64,000 nt of DNA from Misgurnus anguillicaudatus (Eukaryota; Chordata; Actinopteri; Cypriniformes; Cobitidae). Shown piece by piece: positions 1 to 61,300 of the stretch (position 1 is its first letter; every line of letters begins with the position of its first letter). The stretch is from the NCBI RefSeq assembly GCF_027580225.2, contig NC_073341.2, positions 10,574,001 to 10,638,000 of the forward strand. Reading direction: 5' to 3'. A program made the position numbers and the translations under genes. The notes under the pieces were generated by a model. That model made no database searches. It was not told the DNA's origin and worked only from the letters and a program-made list of their open reading frames with translations.

Positions 1-1450
1 GCACTAATGATTTTAGCCTTAAAATGTGTAATATAGTAACATTAAAAAGCATCAGAATTAATACAATACTGTGTTCTACCTTGCACAATGTGTGATATAA
101 GAATTTATAATTGGAAATTTTATCTCATTTTCTGCTGAAATTCTCATTATCGAAATGTGTCCGGCTGTGTTTGAACATGCGTTATGTTGTAATTTAATCA
201 AATTAACACAAAAATATTAAGAAAAAAAATAAATGGATGTTTTGCTAGACTACTTTAGATGACAGAAAAAATATTTAGTGAATATTCATGTATAATAATA
301 ATGAAGAAAAATTAGGAAAATGATGTGTCCATGCCTGATGTTCTCATCCTCCGCAACACTTTTTGAGAACAGTTTAAGCACACATACAGAATTTTAATAA
401 AGTTTGATTTTGAGTGACCAAGCACATGGACCAGTTACTTCAAGATGACTACCAGGTAAGATAATTTTTTTACAGTTAATTTGAAATATTGTCTTGTCAG
501 AATGCTTACACGACATTTTGATTATCATTACCGCAACAGATGCTTATTAAATGTTAATTTAATTAATAGAAGCATAATACTTTGATGATTTTAAATGCAT
601 GTGCAGAATCTCCAAATTATGTTCTTTCAGGTTTGTCATGTCATTTTGAAAATATGTCAGTGTTGATGTTTTCTGACTGTTGCGGTAATGAGATTTTTTA
701 GAACTATTTTTTAAATTATGTTACAAAAAGTGTTAAATGATAAGTAAAAGTTTTTAAATTAATGTTCCCATTTCCTCCAGACTTTGTTTTTCAATGTCTG
801 GTGGGAAAAAAGTAAATTTAAGCAATTTTTACATTTTCATGCTTGACATGTTTAAAACCAAGTTTTCGTGAGAATCACCTAGATACATGAGGTCATTTTG
901 TGTTATGGACCTCAGCAATGAGTTTCTCCACAGTGTCATCTGTCTTTTCAAATAGATTTGATTGACTGTCAATGGTTTATCGTTCATCAGTTGGGTAAAA
1001 ATCGCTCAGAAAGTGATCCCAATGATATTGTTCATCGTTTTTAATATAAAAGATTTTTAAAACTGTATTTTTATAGTTATCGTTAATGTGAACGGCCCTT
1101 TAACTCCACTTTTAAGAGATGTCACATTTCTGGTGTTACAGCCACAAACAAAATATGGGAAATCACAATATGTGTCAATATTCACTCGTATGATGACCAG
1201 TAAAACACAAACAATAAAATAAAAACAGATGTATACCTAGATCATTTTCCAAAGCATTGACAGGTTGAATAACAGTTAATTTTGGACCCTGACTAACACA
1301 ATGTTTTTTAGTGTATGAGCATTTGCAAAAAACATTTCGAGATGGCCTACACTAACAAAGATAAAATGTATAATGTTTTAATGCATTTTTCTTTTCTTTT
1401 TTTGCGAGATGTGCTTTGCTAATGCCCTTTATATAGCTGACTGAAACTAC
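1..1450. other. AT-rich 3' flank of frmd3
   Basis: No gene is visible. The 13-bp motif attaccgcaacag (about 529-541) recurs inverted near 678-690, suggesting a small degraded inverted-repeat element. Nothing else could be assigned. Confidence 0.4.
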
Positions 1451-1456
1451 TTTATT
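1451..1456 (-). terminator. Candidate polyadenylation signal of frmd3
   Basis: AATAAA on the minus strand about 160 nt past the frmd3 stop codon. It is the first canonical hexamer seen after the stop; alternatives further downstream are possible in this AT-rich flank. Confidence 0.45.
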
Positions 1457-1615
1457 TCTGCGACACCATCAGCAGTTCTCCTTATCTTCAAACTGTTGTA
1501 TGGCTTCACTTAACTTTCAGCGATGAATGAGCCTAAATAACTTGATGTATGATAGCAAACCTCTTCTTCATTCCGTTCCCGCCCCCCTTTCCAAGTTCCT
1601 CTCTGGTGATGTGTC

Positions 1616-52751
<51,136 letters not shown>

Positions 52752-52993
52752 TCACGGTTCCGCATAGCAAAGCAATGCGCATTCGGTGCCCGAGAGGTCG
52801 TTGTGTCGGTTACGCGTCGCTTATGTTGCCACTCGCCAGCAGGAGAGATGTCACGTTACATGACCGGGAGAACGGTCGATTCCCCTTTTCTGCCCCCCAC
52901 CCCCCTCATGAACGCGCGCCTCCCTCCATCAGTTCAGTCACATCACCGACGTCAGCGGCGCTTCACCTGTGACAGTATTCTTACACATGATGC

Positions 52994-53007
52994 GTTGCCA
53001 TAACAAC
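52994..53007. promoter_or_regulatory. X-box-like RFX site in the frmd3 promoter
   Basis: GTTGCCATAACAAC fits the RFX X-box consensus RYYNYY-N(1-3)-RRNRAC at every position, with a 2-bp spacer. It lies about 246 bp upstream of the frmd3 ATG. RFX factors use such imperfect inverted repeats at ciliary and other promoters; occupancy here is not shown. Confidence 0.5.
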
Positions 53008-53512
53008 GGCACTTACTGCGCGATATTTTCTTAACTTTCCTTCCAAATTATGTTATTGTAATTACTGTAATGAACAATAATACATTAATAATGATACATA
53101 TGAGATGATTAGGATCCTTAAACGTTATTATTTTCACATTCACATCTAATGTTGAAAATATTTTATAAAATACTTACAATTAAAATACCATAAAGAATAG
53201 TGTATTTTATAACTCTACATTTCTTTTTTAACCATTCTAAACTGGCGGACTTAAAAAGCTTAAAAATGACACAAAACCTCTAAAATAAGCAATCAAATGA
53301 AACAAACAGTGAAAAAGCTTTTTGAGACATTTTCCTACAGTAAAACCACAAGACTAACATGAGATTTTTAAAATGCAACTACTTATATTTTGGTGGTATA
53401 GTTTATACCATAGTTTAGCCAAAATAACTGGTGTTTTGATGGGGGATTTTCATCGACAGTTGTTAATAAAGTTTACATTTACTCTCAAATGTGTCATATT
53501 CATGTTTGAAGA

Positions 53513-53814
53513 TTAAAGGGATAGTGCACCCAAAAATAAAAATTCTGACATAATTTTCTCATCCTCATGTTGTTGAAACCTTTGAGGTTTTTTTTATTTA
53601 TTTTGATGAACACAAAATATATTTTGATAAATAATGGTAAGCACGCAGTTGACCGTACCCATTGAATTCCATCATATTTTTTATCTCTACTATGGAAGTC
53701 AATGGTTACCATCATTTATCAAAACTTCTTCTATGTTCATCAGGGAAAAAAAGAAATTCATACAGGTTTAAAACAACATGACAAAATGATCATTTTTGGG
53801 AGAACTATCCTTAA
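53513..53814. mobile_element. TTAA MITE, AAAGGGATAGTKCACCC family
   Basis: TTAAAGGGATAGTGCACCCA at the left, TTTTGGGAGAACTATCCTTAA at the right, TTAA at both ends, with inverted arms. This is the very common teleost 'agttcacccaaaaatg' palindrome. It lies in the frmd3 upstream region. Confidence 0.8.
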
Positions 53815-53819
53815 TAATA

Positions 53820-54220
53820 ACAAAAGTGAAAATGTACATTAACCCTTGCAGGGGACTTCATTACTAAAAATTAAAGACATGTCTACGGCCTAGTTTATTA
53901 CTGTCATATGCCAAAGCATCTAAGTGTAAAATCAACCCATTTATTTTCAATTAATATAGTTTTACTTAGCTATTAAGATATAGAACAATGACCAAGTTCA
54001 TTCAAATTTATAGAATTATTAAATTAATATTGCCAAATTATTTAGTATACATATATAGCTTCTTTAAAGACATTCACCTACATTTTTACAGTATCATTGG
54101 AGGGATATGATGCTGTATAACATTATACCACAGGTCTGTTGAATGCTTTATTCTGATTGTTCGAAAAATGTTCCACGGGTGTTGATTATTTTTCTTTAAA
54201 CAGTACACCTCACCTGTCAA
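53820..54220. other. AT-rich intergenic stretch
   Basis: Between two MITEs in the frmd3-gkap1 intergenic region. No frame, repeat terminus or regulatory motif was recognised. Confidence 0.5.
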
Positions 54221-54225
54221 ATTTC

Positions 54226-54618
54226 TTAAAAAGGGGACATACCATGAAAATTTGACTTTTTTCATGTTTAAGTGCTATAATTCAGACCCCAGTGCTTCTA
54301 TCAACCTAGAAAATGTGAAATTCTCTGCAAGCATGTAAAAAACCGGTCATTGAAATTTGTCTCCCCTTGTGATGTCAGAAGGGGATAATACCGCCCCTTA
54401 ATCTGCACCACGACACTGCCATTCAGTGCAGAGATCAGCACATTTGCATTTAAATGGACACAAAAATGACACATTTTTGCTCACACCTACAAAGTGGCAA
54501 TTTTAACATGCTATAATAAATTATCTATATGATATTTTGAGCTAGAACTTCACATATGTCCTCCGGGGACACCAAAGATTTATTTGACATCTTAAGTTTT
54601 GTGAAATGTCCCTTTTAA
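54226..54618. mobile_element. TTAA MITE, most intact copy of the AAAGGGGACATATCATGA family
   Basis: TTAAAAAGGGGACATACCATGA to AATGTCCCTTTTAA, with the internal order gtgcttctatcaacctag, gtgatgtcagaaggggataa, tttgcatttaaa. It lies between frmd3 and gkap1. Confidence 0.8.
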
Positions 54619-54966
54619 AAATAGCCACCAAAGCAATGTTTTTAGTAACTGTAATCGACTCCAGTCCTTTAATAATTATTCTTAATCTAAATTAGATTAA
54701 ACTATCATGCTGCATTACCCTCGGGTGTGCATTATTTTCTTATAATTCAACGCCCATCGTCAATTAATCCTTATGTAAAACATCATCTGGAATATATACT
54801 GCCACTAATTGAGACTATAATATACAGTAACATACTATATAGTATAAGAAAGTAGTTCACATGTAAACTGTTCATTCCTCAGTACAATACATTCGGCATT
54901 ACTCCAAACATTATAGACTTTTTTTAACTGAAAATAAAACAAACTTTGAAAAAGTAGATAAGTCTC

Positions 54967-54972
54967 TTTATT
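54967..54972 (-). terminator. Candidate polyadenylation signal of gkap1
   Basis: Minus-strand AATAAA about 340 nt after the gkap1 stop, in AT-rich DNA before the transposon at 54226-54618. Other hexamers cannot be excluded. Confidence 0.35.
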
Positions 54973-55311
54973 TAAATGAACTCAAGATTTTAAGCATTTT
55001 GTTCAGTGCACAGAAATGTGGTAGATTCATTCTATATTTTCAAAATTGTGGCACTGACAAATGTGCATTCATTCCAGAAAACTAAAACATAAGACCTTAC
55101 AACAAAAATAGGACTCTACCAGAATCCTCTGTGATCAGGATAACATAACCGGGTAGAAACAATAAAAGGCGTTACAGGATGGTGGTAGTTTGCTTATGGG
55201 GCACTGCTTAAAACAGGAGATGATACGCTTATGTATGTGTGAGACTGTATATTAGTAGGCCGACACATCAGCTGAAACATTCAAGCTGTCTATGACTTTG
55301 ATATGAAAAGT

Positions 55312-55353
55312 TCATACATCCCCTTCTGATGCCTTTTTTCCTTTTCGATTCCC
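55312..55353 (-). CDS. gkap1: gkap1 last exon and stop
   Basis: Acceptor ttttacag|GGGAAT in phase 0, then GNRKGKKASEGDV and TGA at 55312-55314. The short basic tail matches the family's GGRKGKR-type end. Confidence 0.92.
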   Translation of the reverse strand, partial: GNRKGKKASEGDV

Positions 55354-58300
55354 CTGTAAAAACAAAGATCATGCACAAATTGTCAGTGAACATCATTGTT
55401 ACACTTAACACAAAAACTAAACTAAAATCTAAATGCACATTTGATGTACATGTTACTCAAACAACAGGTAAAGAAAAAAATGAATGGACCGTCTATAAAT
55501 TTAAAAGCTTGCTTTGTCCTGAATGTTTCGGTGCCTAGGACTCCTATCTGCACACAACTAGTTAGCAATAATAATAGCCGGTCATCACCTGATGTTTCGG
55601 TTGTTCTGACTGTAAGCCTTTCACCTTTGACCTCTCCTGCTCTAGAGCTGTGTGCAGTAGCGTCACCTAGAAATGAGATATCACAGAACCACAACACTAT
55701 CAGTAAATCAAAAATGACTCTTTCCAGTCTGTAAATATTTAAAGAGTTTGTTTCCAAAGTCTCTTTTTTTTTATTGTGCATTCCAATAAATATTAATTTA
55801 TTTAAACTGCAGTTGGTTTGTTTTCATAAGTAATCATAGCTAAAAAAAAAAGGCTGCACAATAAAACTCAATAAAAACATGATAAAAAAAAGTAAAAACA
55901 GTTACCTCATTTTGAAACCAAACGGTTCATTTATTATATGTTTATAATTATTTATTTATTCTCTTCTTAACTGAATGAATGCACAGACACACCTGTGAGG
56001 ACAATTCCTCTTTAATGTTCAGGAGCTCCTCCACCTGCAGTAAAATTTCAGCTTTGTCCTTCACTGAATACAAAAAGCAAATTAAACACCAATAACCAGA
56101 CTTTACTATATCAGTACTGTTGTACTGTAGTATATGTACTTACTCTCTCCCTGTTGAAGCATTTTAAGCAGCTGAGAATTTCTGGCCTTCACTTCTTTAT
56201 ATCTTACCTGCACAAGTAAAAAGCATTAGTAAAAAGTCTGTCAACCTACTTTCACACTCTTTTTCGAGAAGAAATTAAGTTTTTTGAGGAAAACATTCCA
56301 GGATTTTTCTCCAAACAGTGGACTTTAGAGGACCTCAATACTTCACAGATTCAATGCAGTTTAATATTGCCATTTCAATGCAGCTCCAAAGGGCTCTAAA
56401 CAATCTCAACCGAGGCATAAGGGTCTTATCTAGCTAAACGATTGTCATTTTCAAAAAAAAAAATTAAAAAATGACTTTTAAACCACAACTTGTCATCTTG
56501 CACCAGCCATGTGACACGCCATTGTGACCTTACGTTTAAGTAATCACATCGAAAGGTCATGGATGATGTATGTGAAACTACGGCCCAGTGTTTTCAAGTG
56601 TGGAGACAGAGGAGCGTTCAGACGTTGTTTTATGAGGAATCATAACAATTAATGTCTTTGGTTACTTTTTTTTGTTTAAAATGGTCTGCAAGTGTGCGTT
56701 TCACATATGTGATGCTTCAACGTGATTACTTCATACGTATTGGTCATGCTGGTGCATCACACGGCTAGTGTAAGACAAAAAGTTGTGGTTTAGAAGTACT
56801 TCTTTTATTTTTTTTTAAGAAAACAACGATCATTTTGCTAGAGAAAAAAATCCTGGAATGTTTACCTCAGAAAACAAAACATTACTTTTTCGACTGAACA
56901 AAGAAAGACATACCGTATTTTCTGGACTATAAGTCACACTTTTTTTCATAGTTTGGCTGGTCCTGCAACTTTAATTAAAAACTAATTCATACTGACTAAC
57001 ATGAACCAAAAGAAAACATTACCATCTACAGCCACAAGAGGGCGGTATGTTGCTCCTGTAGCATACCCCTAAAAAAACTGAAACTGAAACATTAACTTAA
57101 AGACAACGGAGAAAGACTTAAACAAAATGGCCCCAAAAAGAATAATAATTTTCTAAATAAATCCGACTTAGTCCAGTGCAATTTTTTCCTCTTCATGACG
57201 CATTTTTTGACTGATGCGACTTATACTCCTGAGCGACTTAGTCTGGAAAATACGGTAAATATCTTGGATTATATAAGGGTGAGTAAATATCTGGATTTGT
57301 TTATGAAAGTGGAGTAATCCTTTAAAACTTCTTAAAATACTCCTATAGACGGTTTCATCGGACGCACGTGCGGTGACGCGATACGCATTTGGTCCGAACT
57401 GTACTTTCTCGGTTTCTGTTTGTCTAATGGTCTGACTAGTTGCTAAACTGAACTCTTGAACAAATACCTTGTTGAAAATAACTAATGTTTTGGTTTTTCT
57501 AGGTAATCTACGTGTTTATTATTTTGCTTGTTATATAAATGAACTACGTTTAAATAGGGCTGTAACGATTTGTCGTGCAAATGTGCGTTTTCTCAATTAA
57601 TGAATTTGAATGAATTACGGTGAAATGCTGCCACATCCAAAAGCCAGGGGGCGCTCTCGTGCAGAAACACCCTTTGTGCCACAGAAGTAGTAGTATTACA
57701 AACCTTATTCCAAGAAATGTCTACAGAAATATGTATATCGCCGTTCTTCAGATTGTTTCAGGTATTTTCATGATAATTAAGAATATTTTGAATGATTTTG
57801 TTTAACAAGTGTTTTTTAAATGAACAAAATGACTCAGACTCATAATGATTTTAGATTGATAACGGACTTCTTACTGACCAAAACGGCATAGTACACACAC
57901 AAGCTGCGCATGAAACACAGAATCGCGATGCCGTTTCGATTTTAGACAGGTCTTTTTAATGGGACATGCGATATATCGTTACAGCCCTATGTTTAAAGTA
58001 CTTTGTTGTTATTTCTTTTTAGCGAAGTTTACCGGAAGTTACGTGATGACCACGAAAGCCGTTTGTTTATGTTGTTACTGCTGAAACCGTCTATACCCTT
58101 TTAATATGCAAAGAAAACTATATATTCTCCCGACTCACTACCAAAACATCCCTCAATGTTTGGATCACAACAAGCCCAACTGGCTAAACCAATGGTGTGA
58201 ATTAGGGTTGGGATTGTGTTATGCTGAACAATGGAAGACAACCACAAGATCTATATGAAATCCAACTGAGCATCTGTGGGATGTGCTGGACCAACAGGTT

Positions 58301-61300
58301 CGATCCACGACGGCTTCAGGACTGATTATTGCAAACATCTTGGTACCAGATACCAAAGGACCCCTAAAGTAGATCATCATCTTATGTGGGTGGGTGCGGT
58401 TTGGGATGTTATGTTATTAGGCATGTATAATGTTTTGGCTTATTAGTAGCCTATATAAGAAAAGACCAATATGGCCATTTTCAGTGTTAATATCTAGACA
58501 CAACAAAATGATGGGAAATTCACAAAACTGCGGATGATGCCGTTAGTAGACACAGAAATGACCTATTATTAGCTAAATTTATTCACTTAACGCTTCTACT
58601 GAATATTCATTTCATCTCTTACCTCCCATTGTGAAACTGTCTTTTTCAATTTGTCAATTTCCTTGTCTTTCTTTTCCAGTTCATATTTTAACTGCTCAGT
58701 TCTCACATCCTGGGTTTATGGAAAAAAAGAAAACAAGATTTGTTCAAATTCAAGAGATCCTTCAGTTTTTCTTTGCAGCTGGGTCAAGGACTGTGAATGA
58801 CTCATTATATTGCCTAACCTGCTCTTGCTCTGAGGACGTGTTGACCTCATGACCGGCGCTACTGCTGAACTGCTCTCTGCGTCTGTCACGCTGAACGATT
58901 TTGCTCACATCATCCTCCAGACGATTAAAGAACTTCTCATCACGAAGAGGAGGGTTCACAAGCTTTGAGTCCTGCATGATAACAACATAAGAAACTGATT
59001 ATTAAACATATTCCAAAAAAGTCTCTCTCGATTTCTTTAGAGTTTTTCGTTTACACAGATGTATGACGGCTAAACAACATACAGGGTTTCCACACCTTAG
59101 TTAACTTCAAATTCAAGAACTTTCCAGGTCAAGGACTAAATGTGGGGACACATTTCAAGTGAGAGCAAGGTTACATGGTGTTACCTTTTAAGATACATTG
59201 TTACAGTTCCCTTTCGAGGGAACTCACGGTGCGTCACTGCGGTGATACTTTGGGGACGCCTCCAGGGGTAAGTGCGTCTGAATGTGTATATCAAATTCAA
59301 CCAATGGTGAGGCTTAACGACAAAGACAGGTTGACGCGGGAGACAGGAAGTATATCACTATCTGAAATATTGCCAAAGACGGCGTTACAGGGACGCAGGA
59401 AGTATGACAAGGGAGACGCAGCGTTTCGTTCCCTTCTCAGGGAACAAGAGTAACATATATGTAACCCGAGATGTTTTCATGTGTCAAACACAACTATGCA
59501 AAAAAGCATTTTGGTATGAATCAACATTTGCACACAGAAGATATAACCATTTAAACGAACAGTTTAGAACGTGTGCTTAAAAAGTCTAGAATGTTTATGA
59601 TATTATCCCACACTACACAGGGAATAATATGGATTTTTTTTCAAAAAAATCTTCTTGCATAAAATAAGCATCAATTCAAGCACTTTCAATGACCTGCATC
59701 CATGTATGTATATTTTCAAAAACTTTCCAGGGCCTTGAATTTTTTCCCCCAGATTCACAAACTTTCAAGGATTTCAAGGACCCGTGGGAACCCTGAACAT
59801 AACTGGCCCCTGTCCCTAAAAGCCAATTTACTACCCTTTTTTTAGCCTTAGTATTCTTAGGACATAATCATATTCAAATGTAATCTTCCTCAAATCATAC
59901 TTCAAATTTATGATAAATATAAAGAGACTTAAACACGCCTAAAGATACTCACCTCTCTGTCCGGCCTTTTATTCTGCTGATCTGCAACAGAGAAACTGAG
60001 TTAGAAAGGTCTCTCTTTCTCTCTCTCTCTCAGCAGTACAGTAAATGTAGCTTTATTTCCATTACCCTTTAAATTGCACAAATTGATATTGTAAATTGAA
60101 AAAAGCCAATGGAAACTTGCAACTTCGCAAAAACACATATATCATAAAAAAGTTTTTACGCTTGCATGATGTGGCTTTTCAGACAATTCTAAAAAAGTTG
60201 TATTTCGCAAACTGCAATGGAAACAGGTAGTGATGCACCGATGTATCGACCGCCGATATTTATCGGCCGATATTTGATGAATTTGAAACCATCGGCATAT
60301 CGGTAATAGCATGAGAAAGGCCGATACCGATTGTTTTTTAATTAACCGCATAAAGGCAATGAGTTGCATGTCTGTTGTTCAATTAAAATGATTTAATGTT
60401 CTGGTGTGCACTATACTTAAGCACCGACAGAATACCTTTGTTGTTATTATGGACAATAAAAGAAACAGACAGCACTTTAGTGGGGGAAAAGAAGTCCAAC
60501 TTTTTTTGAAGTTGCAATAGCACTGGCATTATTTATGTTTATTAAAGAAATCCATTATATGTAAAAAAGGAGTTAATGTTGTTACTAAAAGAAATGCTGA
60601 ATAGCAAAAACCACCTTTGAAGGTTGTCATGCTGTCTTATTATATTTGTTTGAGCTTAATTTGTGCCTCTCTTATTATGTTGGTCAGTTGAATGTTAATT
60701 AGATCCAATCCATGTTCAGTAAAAATTATTTAATGCAGAAATAAACTAGCTAAAAGACCAACTGTATAGTATTGTATACAAGTGTTTAATATCGGTATCG
60801 GCCAGAAGTTGTCTGTTTAAATCGGTATCGGCCCAAAAAATTATATCGGTGCATCCCTAGAAACAGGTTATTCGCATTTTCAAGTCACATAATCAAAGAT
60901 GCTGCAGTATGTACAAAAACCTCCCAGAAACACCTCAATACGTGTCTGCTCCCAAGTATAAGAGACTTTCCTTGCCAATAATGTTTGGATAACACTCCTA
61001 CATCTCAAATAATCTACTATTACCTCCAAGAAACACCTATACGTTGCTTTCCTTGGCATTAATGTTTAGATACTCCTGCGTCTCCTTCAGTTAAAAATAA
61101 TGATGTGAAGTAAAACTACCAACATCTGTCAACGTGATGTTTGTAATGACTCGCAAGAGGAAAAACTATGTTTTAGTTGCATATCATCGGTTAATGGAAA
61201 CACCATAATTTTATCGACATTTAGAAAATCTTGCATAAACACAGTTAGTGAGTTAGAAGGGACCCTCCCTCTCTCTCTCTCTCTGTCCCTCTCTCGAGAC

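Noticed and set aside
55422..55781. 119-codon minus frame and the 97-codon plus frame overlapping gkap1
   Set aside because: They are shadows of the gkap1 coiled-coil exon at 55589-55666 and read across its splice sites.
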